This document shows, one piece after another, positions 1 to 5,321 of a stretch of 11,756 nucleotides of DNA. A program made the position numbers and the translations under genes. Numbering within the stretch: position 1 is the first letter of the stretch; every line of letters begins with the position of its first letter. Source of the stretch: 66-474 sp035688305 (lineage in GTDB: Bacteria; Pseudomonadota; Gammaproteobacteria; Xanthomonadales; Rhodanobacteraceae); assembly GCA_035688305.1 (NCBI GenBank), contig DASSNC010000093.1:1-11756 (forward strand), given 5' to 3'. The notes below the pieces were generated by a model, which worked only from the letters and a program-made list of their open reading frames with translations, made no database searches and had not been told where the DNA came from.

Positions 1-26
1 GGGGGAGAGGGCTGGGGTGAGGGGGC
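1..26. repeat. Left copy of a GC-rich dispersed palindrome (cut by window edge)
   Basis: This G-rich tract is the near-perfect reverse complement of 121-145 (GCCCCCTCACCC then AACCCTCTCCCCC), with one extra base and one substitution. The two copies lie head to head around 27-120. C-rich motifs reading CCCTCACCC-AACCCTCTCCC followed by a hairpin are a common dispersed element in proteobacterial genomes (general knowledge, not searched here). The hairpin part of this copy would lie left of the window. I see no credible gene on either strand in 1-211; the short plus-strand frames there consist of the repeat itself plus a shadow of the next gene. Confidence 0.6.
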
Positions 27-120
27 GAACAGCCAGCTGCTTGCGGAATACTCGGTCAACGCCCAAGCGCGGACCGGCTTACTTCGCTCTGAATGCGCTT
101 TCGTTGAACGATCAAGCCCC

Positions 121-167
121 GCCCCCTCACCCAACCCTCTCCCCCGCAAGCGGCGCGGGGGAGAGGG
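121..167. repeat. GC-rich dispersed palindrome with 13-bp perfect hairpin
   Basis: The C-rich tract 121-147 runs into a perfect inverted repeat. CCCTCTCCCCCGC (135-147) pairs with GCGGGGGAGAGGG (155-167) across a 7-nt loop (148-154). It lies 45 bp beyond the stop of the minus-strand molybdopterin enzyme and could protect or end that transcript. There is no T-tract on either side, so it is not a classical intrinsic terminator. Its 5' tract is also repeated in inverted orientation at 1-26. Confidence 0.7.
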
Positions 168-211
168 CTTGTCCCTGGCGCAGCGTGGAAAAACGTGGGG
201 AAACCTCAGGA

Positions 212-973
212 TCAGATCCCCGCGTACCACTGGTAGCCCTGGTCTTCCCAGTAACCGCCGCGCCCGCCTTCGATGCCCTTTAGTGAAGCGACGAGATCGA
301 TGCGGCGCAGGTACTTGGCCATCTTGTAGCCGAGTTGGCGCGGCACCCGCAGGCGCAACGGCGCGCCGTTCGGGATCGGAAGCGTCTTGCCGTTCAGCGC
401 CCACGCCAGCAGCGTTTGCGGGTGCCGGGCGTCGTCGAAGCCCAGCGATTCGTAGTACTCGGCGCCATCGTCCATCGCGTCGTAGCAGCGGAACACCACG
501 TAGCGCGCGGCCTTGGTCGGCTGCGCCATGTTCAACACGTGCGACAACTGCACGCCGGTCCACTTGCCGATCACGCTCCAGCCTTCCACGCAATCGTGGC
601 GGGTGATCTGGGTGCGGTGGGGCAGTTTCTGCAAGGCCGCCAGCGACAACGACAAGGGGTTCGCCACCAGCCCGCCGACTGCCAGCTTGTAATCGCGAAA
701 ATCGTTCGCGGCCAACGCGCGGTAGGCGGGCGCCTGCGGATTGGTGCTGCCGTTGGGACGAAACACCGGCGAGATGTCGGCTTCGGTGTATTCGCGCACC
801 AGTGCATCGCGCGACAACGTACGTTGCGCCGCGTGGCTGAGCGCGGTCGCGCTGCCCAGCACCTTGGGCACCCAGTCGGTTTGGGAAAGCTTGTCGCAGC
901 CGGCGACCGCCACCGCGCCGGTCAGCGCCAGTGCATCGCGCAGGAAGCGGCGGCGTTTATTTATTAGTTTCAT
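212..973 (-). CDS. Tat-exported molybdopterin-dependent oxidoreductase (sulfite-oxidase fold), probable lipoprotein
   Basis: 253 aa. The protein has the sulfite oxidase/YedY-type molybdopterin-binding domain (oxidoreductase molybdopterin-binding family), roughly residues 90-235. The motif RHDCVEGW (125-132) holds Cys128, the expected Mo-ligating cysteine. The N-terminus carries a twin-arginine motif, RRRFLR (7-12), then a hydrophobic stretch ending AVAGC (22-26). That reads as a lipobox with Cys26 as the first mature residue, so the enzyme is probably exported folded with its cofactor and anchored to a membrane on the periplasmic side. The start at 973 is preferred over the in-frame ATG at 997 because GAGGA lies 8 nt upstream and the Tat motif follows at once. 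The 5' end overlaps the end of the cytochrome b gene by 17 nt, which suggests translational coupling; the cytochrome is the likely electron partner. The substrate cannot be told from sequence: a sulfite or methionine-sulfoxide-like role is possible but unproven. Stop is TGA. Confidence 0.88.
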   Translation of the reverse strand: MKLINKRRRFLRDALALTGAVAVAGCDKLSQTDWVPKVLGSATALSHAAQRTLSRDALVREYTEADISPVFRPNGSTNPQAPAYRALAANDFRDYKLAVGGLVANPLSLSLAALQKLPHRTQITRHDCVEGWSVIGKWTGVQLSHVLNMAQPTKAARYVVFRCYDAMDDGAEYYESLGFDDARHPQTLLAWALNGKTLPIPNGAPLRLRVPRQLGYKMAKYLRRIDLVASLKGIEGGRGGYWEDQGYQWYAGI

Positions 974-1835
974 CGCGGGCGTCCTCGTGAATGGCATAGC
1001 GTCCCGTGATGATCGACCGCAGGTTGTTGCCTAGCCCGGTCACGATCACCTCGAAGATGTGGATCAGGAAAAACGCGACGAAGCCCCAGGCGCACAAGAA
1101 GTGGATGCTGCGCGCCGATTGCCGGCCACCGACCAGGTCCACCAGCCAGCCGAGCACCGAATCCATGCGCGGCGACATCGCCAGGCCCATCAGCACCACG
1201 CCGCCGCCGAGCACGAAGATCACGCCCAGATACGCCAGCCGCTGCAACACGTTGTAGCGCAATGCGGCTTCGCCCTTGGGGTGGCGCAGCAAGGCGTGCT
1301 CGATAATCGAGCGGCCGATGCCGCGCCAGTCGCGCTTCGCCGGAATCAGGTCGCGGGTGAGATGCCGTGTCCACAGCGCGTAGGCGACGAAGAGCACGCC
1401 GTTGATCACGAACAGCCACGCAAAGAAGAAGTGCCAGGCGCGCCCCATCGACAACCATTGCGGGCCGGGGATCGTCGCCCACGCCGGAAAACCGCGCACG
1501 GTGGTTTGCCCGTCCACCTTGGAGACGCCGAGTACGCCGGTGGTGTTGAAGCGGTGCGCGCCGAGCGTGGTCCAGCCGTGCAGGGTGCCGTCCGCAGACT
1601 GGGTCGCGGTGGTGCTGAGCCACGGACGCTCGAAATTCGAGTGCTGGCCCCAGTACAGCGCCGGGTGCGCGTTGAAAATCTGCAGGCCGCTGCCCAAAAG
1701 GACCAGCAGGCAGATCGCGTTGATCCAGTGCATGATCCGCAGCGGCAGGGTGTGCCGATACACCACGCGGCGTGGCGTGCGCGCCGGCACCACGGCGGGT
1801 GCGCTTGTGATTGCGTCTTCGGGGATGCTGGCCAT
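957..1835 (-). CDS. Cytochrome b561/Ni-hydrogenase-type b subunit, four-helix membrane electron carrier
   Basis: 292 aa from the ATG at 1835. It belongs to the prokaryotic cytochrome b561 / Ni,Fe-hydrogenase cytochrome b domain family. Four hydrophobic segments are visible: about residues 36-56, 136-156, 200-220 and 246-266. Candidate haem-ligand histidines sit where the family has them: His36 (IMHWIN), His135 (AWHFFF), His245 (SIHFLCAW) and His259 (LIHIFEV). A long polar, Trp-rich segment (about 62-128) separates helices 1 and 2 and is probably periplasmic, a plausible docking face for the molybdopterin enzyme encoded next. The likely role is electron transfer between the quinone pool and that partner. 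A GTG at 1847 is an alternative start; GGAG lies 11 nt before the ATG at 1835 and nothing clear precedes the GTG, so the ATG is preferred without certainty. Stop is TAA. The gene is divergent from the dehydrogenase at 1993. Confidence 0.87.
   Translation of the reverse strand: MASIPEDAITSAPAVVPARTPRRVVYRHTLPLRIMHWINAICLLVLLGSGLQIFNAHPALYWGQHSNFERPWLSTTATQSADGTLHGWTTLGAHRFNTTGVLGVSKVDGQTTVRGFPAWATIPGPQWLSMGRAWHFFFAWLFVINGVLFVAYALWTRHLTRDLIPAKRDWRGIGRSIIEHALLRHPKGEAALRYNVLQRLAYLGVIFVLGGGVVLMGLAMSPRMDSVLGWLVDLVGGRQSARSIHFLCAWGFVAFFLIHIFEVIVTGLGNNLRSIITGRYAIHEDARDETNK
982..986 (-). promoter_or_regulatory. Ribosome binding site that decides the start of the molybdopterin enzyme
   Basis: Read on the minus strand this is GAGGA, 8 nt before the ATG at 973. 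It lies inside the 3' end of the cytochrome b coding sequence. No comparable site precedes the alternative ATG at 997. Confidence 0.6.
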
Positions 1836-1915
1836 GCCTGCTTGCACTCCGCGCGATCCGGTGACCGCATGAGCTTACCTCCAATCCCATTCGCTGGCTG
1901 GCGGCCCGGGGTTAC

Positions 1916-1936
1916 ATCGCCGGGGCGGCCGGCGAT
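1916..1936. promoter_or_regulatory. Inverted repeat in the divergent intergenic region (candidate operator)
   Basis: ATCGCCGG (1916-1923) and CCGGCGAT (1929-1936) form perfect 8-bp arms around a 5-bp centre, GGCGG. The site lies between the cytochrome b start (1835) and the SDR start (1993), where promoters for both directions must lie. The symmetry fits a dimeric regulator site or a small hairpin. GC-rich DNA produces such palindromes often, and I see no convincing -35/-10 pair to anchor it. A second palindromic pair, GGCGCC at 1965-1970 and 1973-1978, sits just before the SDR ribosome binding site. Confidence 0.3.
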
Positions 1937-1992
1937 ATGCTCCCCAGTCACCCCTTCATGATCCGGCGCCACGGCGCCCGAGGAGAATCGCC

Positions 1993-2673
1993 ATGTCACT
2001 CGCAGGCAAACGCGTCGCCATTACCGGTGCCTTCGGATCGCTCGGCGCCGCCGTGGTGCAGGCCGCCCTCGCCGCGGGCGCGCAGGTTGCCGCGATCGAC
2101 CGCGCCGATGCGCCCGCCGACACGCACGGCGCGCACGCATTCGGTGGGGTGGATCTGGCCGACAGCGCGCAGGCGAAGACCGCCATCGACGCTGCGGCCA
2201 AGGCGCTGGGCGGGCTGGACGCGCTGGTCAACATCGCCGGCACTTTCCGGTTTGAAATGCTCGCCGACGGCAGCGCCGAAACCTGGGATTTCCTTTATCG
2301 CGTGAACGTGCGCACCGCAGTGGCGGCCAGCCAGGCCGCGCTCGCGCATCTGCCGGACGGCGGGCGCATCGTCAACATCGGTGCGGCCTCGGCGTTGAAG
2401 GCGGGCGCGGGGGTCGGCGCCTACACCGCGTCCAAGGCCGGCGTGCTGCGCTTGACCGAAGCGTTGGCCGAAGAGTTGAAGCCGCGCGGCATCACCGTCA
2501 ACGCGGTGCTGCCTTCGATCCTCGACACGCCGCCCAATCGCCGCGACATGCCCAAGGCGGATTTCGACAAGTGGGTGAAGCCCGCGCAGCTTGCCGACGT
2601 GATCGTGTTCCTGTTGTCCGATGCATCGTCGGCGATGACCGGCGCGCTGATACCGGTGACCGGGCGGGTGTAG
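1993..2673 (+). CDS. Short-chain dehydrogenase/reductase (SDR), classical type
   Basis: 226 aa. A single Rossmann-fold SDR domain covers nearly the whole protein. The NAD(P)-binding motif TGAFGSLG is at 11-18 and the NNAG-type motif, here NIAG, at 80-83. The catalytic set is Asn105, Ser133, Tyr144 and Lys148 (YTASK, 144-148). Asp36 after the second strand (AAIDR) hints at NAD rather than NADP preference. At 226 aa it is slightly short for a classical SDR (about 250 aa). The substrate is not identifiable. AGGAG at 1981-1985 lies 7 nt before the ATG and supports the start. The TAG stop (2671-2673) is shared with the first bases of a REP element (GTAG, 2670-2673), so the C-terminus, which ends PVTGRV, abuts the repeat exactly. 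The gene is convergent with fbp. Confidence 0.9.
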   Translation: MSLAGKRVAITGAFGSLGAAVVQAALAAGAQVAAIDRADAPADTHGAHAFGGVDLADSAQAKTAIDAAAKALGGLDALVNIAGTFRFEMLADGSAETWDFLYRVNVRTAVAASQAALAHLPDGGRIVNIGAASALKAGAGVGAYTASKAGVLRLTEALAEELKPRGITVNAVLPSILDTPPNRRDMPKADFDKWVKPAQLADVIVFLLSDASSAMTGALIPVTGRV

Positions 2674-2692
2674 GAGGGCCGGAAGGCCCGAC
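2670..2692 (+). repeat. GTAGGAG-type REP element overlapping the SDR stop codon
   Basis: GTAGGA followed by GGGCC-GGAA-GGCCC (2676-2689) and GAC gives a 5-bp stem with a GNRA-type tetraloop behind a 5' GTAG. This matches the layout of the GTAG-headed REPs known from Xanthomonas, Stenotrophomonas and Pseudomonas. Its sequence differs from the GTAGGTTGGG repeats downstream, so it is a second REP type at this locus. The TAG of the head is the SDR stop. A second weak hairpin follows: GCCGCA (2711-2716) pairing with TGCGGC (2722-2727), without a T-tract. Confidence 0.65.
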
Positions 2693-2747
2693 GGGATTGG
2701 CGCGGATTCAGCCGCATCTTTTGCGGCGGTTGGGCACGAAGCAGCGC

Positions 2748-2839
2748 GTAGGTTGGGTTGACTCCGGGCTTCATCCGGAGGAAGCCCAACAATCATGGCC
2801 ACCGTTGGGCTTCGCAAGGAGCCGCTCAGCCCAACCTAC
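2748..2839. repeat. Inverted REP pair (BIME-like), unit 1
   Basis: A plus-oriented REP (2748-2790) starts GTAGGTTGGGTTGA, has an inner stem CTCCGG/CCGGAG and closes with AAGCCCAAC. After 13 nt a minus-oriented REP follows (2804-2839), starting GTTGGGCTTCG and ending TCAGCCCAACCTAC. The outer 14 bases of the pair are inverted repeats of each other (GTAGGTTGGGYTGA). The 5' GTAG on both REPs is the hallmark of REPs mobilised by RAYT (TnpA-REP) transposases. No such gene is in the window. Confidence 0.85.
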
Positions 2840-2894
2840 GATCTCAAAGGCTTTGGACGCGGATTTACGCGGACAGACGCGGATAAAGCAGCGC
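2840..2894. repeat. Linker 1 with 10-bp-phased ACGCGGAT triad
   Basis: This 55-bp linker contains ACGCGGAT, ACGCGGAC and ACGCGGAT starting at 2857, 2867 and 2877, exactly one word per 10 bp. It is nearly identical to linker 2, which shows that the REP pair and linker were duplicated together. Confidence 0.75.
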
Positions 2895-2989
2895 GTAGGT
2901 TGGGTTGACTCCGGGCTTCATCCGGAGGAAGCCCAACGATGGTGCGAGGGCGCGTTGGGCTTCGCAAGGAGCCGCTCAGCCCAACCTAC
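2895..2989. repeat. Inverted REP pair (BIME-like), unit 2
   Basis: Same structure as unit 1: plus REP 2895-2937, 16-nt centre, minus REP 2954-2989. The REP halves match unit 1. The centre differs in sequence and is 3 nt longer, so the period is 147 bp from unit 1 to 2 and 150 bp from unit 2 to 3. Confidence 0.85.
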
Positions 2990-3044
2990 GAATTCAAAAG
3001 CTTTGGACGCGGATTTACGCGGACAGACGCGGATGAAGCAGGGC
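2990..3044. repeat. Linker 2 with 10-bp-phased ACGCGGAT triad
   Basis: Second copy of the 55-bp linker, differing from linker 1 at only a few positions. The triad words start at 3007, 3017 and 3027. Confidence 0.75.
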
Positions 3045-3139
3045 GTAGGTTGGGTTGACTCCGGGCTTCATCCGGAGGAAGCCCAACGATGGCGCGAGTG
3101 CGCGTTGGGCTTCGCAAAGAGCCGCTCAGCCCAACCTAC
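3045..3139. repeat. Inverted REP pair (BIME-like), unit 3, overlapping the fbp stop
   Basis: Plus REP 3045-3087, 16-nt centre, minus REP 3104-3139. The minus-strand GTAG head (3139-3136) contains the TAG stop of fbp (3138-3136), so fbp reads straight into the repeat. One base in the minus REP differs from the other units (CGCAAAGAG instead of CGCAAGGAG). Confidence 0.85.
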
Positions 3140-4155
3140 GCGGTCGTGTGGTATTGCACCACCGTCGCGACTTCGTTCTTCGAGCCGAGGATCACCGGTA
3201 TGCGCTGGTGCAAGCCTTGGGGCACGACTTCCAGCAGGCGCTGGCGGCCGGTGCTGGCCGCGCCGCCGGCCTGCTCGACGATGAAGCTCATCGGGTTGGC
3301 TTCGTACATCAGGCGCAGCTTGCCGCCTTTTGATTTCACCTTTTCATCAAGCGGGTACATGAAGGTGCCGCCGCGGGTGATGATGCGATGCACGTCGGCG
3401 ACCATCGAGGCCACCCAGCGCATGTTGAAGTCGCGCTCGCGCGGGCCGGTCTTGCCAGCCAGCAGGTCCGCGACGTAGCGCTGCATCGGCGCTTCCCAGA
3501 AGCGCTGGTTGGACATGTTGATCGCGAACTCGGAGGTGTCTTCCGGAATCTGCACGTCGCGGCGCGTGAGGATGAAGCTGCCGGCCTCGCGATCGAGCGT
3601 GAACACGTGGGTGCCGTGGCCGAGTGTCAGCACCAGCAGCGTGCACGAGCCATACACCACGTAACCGGCGGCGACCTGGTTGGTGCCGGGCTGCAGGAAT
3701 TCGGAGGTATCGACGTGGCCGCGGTGCCCGCCCGGACGCCTCAGCACCGAGAAGATCGTGCCGACCGAGATGTTGACGTCGATGTTGGAGGAGCCATCCA
3801 GCGGATCGAACAGCAGCAGATAGCCGCCGCGCGGATAGGCGTCCGGAATCTGCTGCGGGTGCTCCATCTCTTCGGACGCGCAGGCGGCGAGGTGGCCGCC
3901 CCAGGCGTTGGCATCGAGCAGGATCTCGTTGGAGATCACGTCGAGTTTTTTCTGCGCCTCGCCCTGGATGTTGCCGGTGCCGGCTTCGCCCAGCACGCCG
4001 CCCAGCGCGCCCTTGCCGGTGGCCACCGCGATGCGCTTGCAGGCGCGTGCGACGATTTCCAGCAGCTGGATCAGGTCGGTGTCGCCGAAGCCCGCCCGGC
4101 GTTCTTCGGTCAGGAACTGGGTCAACGATACGGGTCTTTGGAAATCGGGCTTCAT
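3136..4155 (-). CDS. fbp: Class I fructose-1,6-bisphosphatase
   Basis: 339 aa from the ATG at 4155, close to the usual 330-340 aa. It hydrolyses fructose-1,6-bisphosphate to fructose-6-phosphate in the cytoplasm, the committed gluconeogenic step. Recognised motifs are GNIQGE (61-66), the SEE metal-binding region (94-96), the metal-binding signature FDPLDGSSNID (116-126) and the C-terminal active-site run GGTFMYPLDEK (262-272) through LMYEANPMSF to EQAGG. The frame extends upstream to 4299, but that part is proline- and arginine-rich, runs into REP sequence and is not FBPase-like. The ATG at 4164 is a near-equal alternative start; neither has a strong Shine-Dalgarno sequence. The gene lies downstream of phhA on the same strand with a 275-bp gap holding REPs, so it may have its own promoter in about 4165-4243. 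The stop TAG belongs to the GTAG head of a REP. Confidence 0.95.
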   Translation of the reverse strand: MKPDFQRPVSLTQFLTEERRAGFGDTDLIQLLEIVARACKRIAVATGKGALGGVLGEAGTGNIQGEAQKKLDVISNEILLDANAWGGHLAACASEEMEHPQQIPDAYPRGGYLLLFDPLDGSSNIDVNISVGTIFSVLRRPGGHRGHVDTSEFLQPGTNQVAAGYVVYGSCTLLVLTLGHGTHVFTLDREAGSFILTRRDVQIPEDTSEFAINMSNQRFWEAPMQRYVADLLAGKTGPRERDFNMRWVASMVADVHRIITRGGTFMYPLDEKVKSKGGKLRLMYEANPMSFIVEQAGGAASTGRQRLLEVVPQGLHQRIPVILGSKNEVATVVQYHTTA

Positions 4156-4243
4156 GGGCGGCATCCACAAACGGAATGCCCATTGTCCCGGCTTCGCGCG
4201 CGGCTTGCCAGCGCAGCGACACGCCGCGTTTGGCGGCGGGTGC

Positions 4244-4279
4244 GCAGGTTGGGTTGACCCGGGTTCCGGAAAAACCCGG
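4244..4279 (+). repeat. Degenerate plus-oriented REP
   Basis: GCAGGTTGGGTTGA resembles the head of the plus REPs at 2748, 2895 and 3045, with GCAG in place of GTAG. It is followed by a stem CCGGGTT (4259-4265)/AACCCGG (4273-4279). The 3' arm AAGCCCAAC is missing. Together with the REP at 4300 this looks like a decayed inverted pair. Confidence 0.6.
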
Positions 4280-4299
4280 CGCGCGGGGCGGTGGATCAC

Positions 4300-4434
4300 G
4301 TTGGGCTTCGCGAGGAGCGGCTCAGCCCAACCTACACACTTGGATCACGTTGGGCTTCGCGAGGAGCAGCTCAGCCCAACCTACGCGCTTGGGCAACGTT
4401 GGGCTTTCGCGAAGGGCAGCTCAGCGCAACCTAC
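4300..4434 (-). repeat. Three direct copies of the minus-oriented REP, last one overlapping the phhA stop
   Basis: Copies at 4300-4335, 4349-4384 and 4398-4434 run GTTGGGCTTCGCGAGGAG to CAGCCCAACCTAC, with a 49-bp period and 13-nt spacers. The third has an extra T and reads GCGCAAC instead of GCCCAAC, so its stem is weakened. All have their GTAG head towards phhA. The head of the third (4434-4431) contains the phhA stop TAG. Unlike the array at 2748-3139, these are single REPs in direct repeat without the triad linker. Confidence 0.85.
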
Positions 4435-5321
4435 ACGTCGCCGGCCTTGTCCCAGCCCTCGCCGGTGCCGCGATGGAACAGTTTGTCGCCGGGCTGCGGT
4501 TCGCCGGCGGGAAAATCGGGCAGGCCCTTGAGGCGCGCGTAGATCGGGGTGAAATCCGGGTCGGTGGCGCGCATCAGTTGCTCGAAGCTCTCGATCACGA
4601 AATACGTGCGCTGGTAGGTGTCGATCTTGTAACGCGTGCGCATGATGCGTTCGAGGTCGAAGCCGATGCGGTTGGGGGCGTCGGATTCCAGGCTGTAGAT
4701 CGATTCGCCCTTGGAGCTGACGATGCCTGAACCGTAGATGCGCACGCCATCGGGCGTGTTGATCAGGCCGAATTCGACGGTGTACCAGTACAGGCGGGTC
4801 AGGTTCTGCAGCGCATCGGGGCCGAGTTTGAAAGCCTTCACGCCGCCCTTGCCATACGCTTGCACGTAGTCGGCGAACACCGGGTTCAAGAGCATCGGCA
4901 CGTGGCCGAAGAGGTCGTGGAACAGGTCGGGTTCGGCGAGGTAATCGAGTTGCTCGGGTTTGCGGATCCACCAGCTGACCGGGAAGCGGCGGTTGGCGAG
5001 GTGGTCGAAGAACACGTCGTCGGGCAGCAGGCCTTCGACGCCGACGACTTCCCAGCCGGTGCCGGCCTGCAACACCTTGTTCAAATCCGCGAACTTCGGA
5101 ATGGTGTCCGGCGACATTCCGAAGCGTTCCTGGTTGGCGAGGAATTCGTCGTGCGCGCGGCCCTGCAGGACGCCGCGCTGGCGCCGGAACAGGGTGGCCC
5201 AGACTTCGTGATCGGTGGCGGTGTAGTCGGCCCACGGCTGTTCGACGATGCCGGTGGCGTAGACCGGGATGTAACCCTTGTCGGTCTGCTGGTGTTCGAC
5301 GCGTTTGGGCGTGGAGCTCAT
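4431..5321 (-). CDS. phhA: Phenylalanine-4-hydroxylase (monomeric, iron- and pterin-dependent)
   Basis: 296 aa, the normal size for the bacterial monomeric enzyme, which lacks the ACT regulatory domain of animal homologues. It hydroxylates L-phenylalanine to L-tyrosine using O2 and a tetrahydropterin in the cytoplasm, the entry step of phenylalanine catabolism. The iron ligands fit His135 and His140 in PDLFHDLFGHVP and Glu183 in YTVEFGL. Other family motifs are PDxIPxF (71-77), FPVSWWIR (113-120) and the GSGIVSS-to-SLES region (197-213). The ATG at 5321 is preceded by a weak purine-rich GAGA stretch and begins the typical N-terminus. A phhB (pterin carbinolamine dehydratase) gene is not next to it. 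The gene is divergent from the acyltransferase. Its TAG stop is the GTAG head of a REP, so the last residues (KAGDV) abut the repeat directly. Confidence 0.95.
   Translation of the reverse strand: MSSTPKRVEHQQTDKGYIPVYATGIVEQPWADYTATDHEVWATLFRRQRGVLQGRAHDEFLANQERFGMSPDTIPKFADLNKVLQAGTGWEVVGVEGLLPDDVFFDHLANRRFPVSWWIRKPEQLDYLAEPDLFHDLFGHVPMLLNPVFADYVQAYGKGGVKAFKLGPDALQNLTRLYWYTVEFGLINTPDGVRIYGSGIVSSKGESIYSLESDAPNRIGFDLERIMRTRYKIDTYQRTYFVIESFEQLMRATDPDFTPIYARLKGLPDFPAGEPQPGDKLFHRGTGEGWDKAGDV

Larger units (their letters stand above)
2674..3135. other. Gene-free convergent intergenic region filled by REP arrays
   Basis: No real gene is present in these 462 bases between the SDR and fbp. The region holds the remainder of the GTAGGAG REP, a short unique stretch (about 2693-2747) that includes the remnant ACGAAGCAGCGC of a preceding linker, then three REP pairs separated by two near-identical 55-bp linkers. 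A plus-strand frame stays open across the array (2571-3284) only because the repeat periods, 147 and 150 bp, are multiples of three. It starts inside the SDR and encodes a repeated peptide. As the shared 3' region of two convergent genes, the hairpins may end or stabilise both transcripts. Confidence 0.8.

Noticed and set aside
2711..2727. Intrinsic terminator after the SDR (GCCGCA/TGCGGC hairpin)
   Set aside because: The stem is only 6 bp and is followed by GGCGG rather than a T-tract; at most a weak hairpin.
2748..3139. CRISPR array
   Set aside because: Only three units, the repeats are long composite palindromes, and the intervening linkers are nearly identical to each other rather than unique; no cas genes are present.
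2571..3284. Plus-strand open frame of 237 codons with a repeated peptide across the REP array
   Set aside because: It begins inside the SDR in another frame, crosses the array only because the periods 147 and 150 are multiples of three, and ends inside fbp antisense. The repeated peptide is the translated REP, not a protein repeat.
4156..4299. N-terminal extension of FBPase to the ATG at 4299
   Set aside because: The 48 extra residues are Pro/Arg-rich, partly encoded by REP sequence, and have no counterpart in the class I FBPase family, which begins near MKPDFQRPVSLTQFL.
2748..4434. Integron attC sites (GCCCAAC ... GTTGGGC pairs fit the RYYYAAC/GTTRRRY core pattern)
   Set aside because: The paired cores are only 13-16 nt apart with no inner L boxes, no cassette genes lie between them and no integrase is seen. 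The GTAG heads and REP-type stems explain the sequence better.
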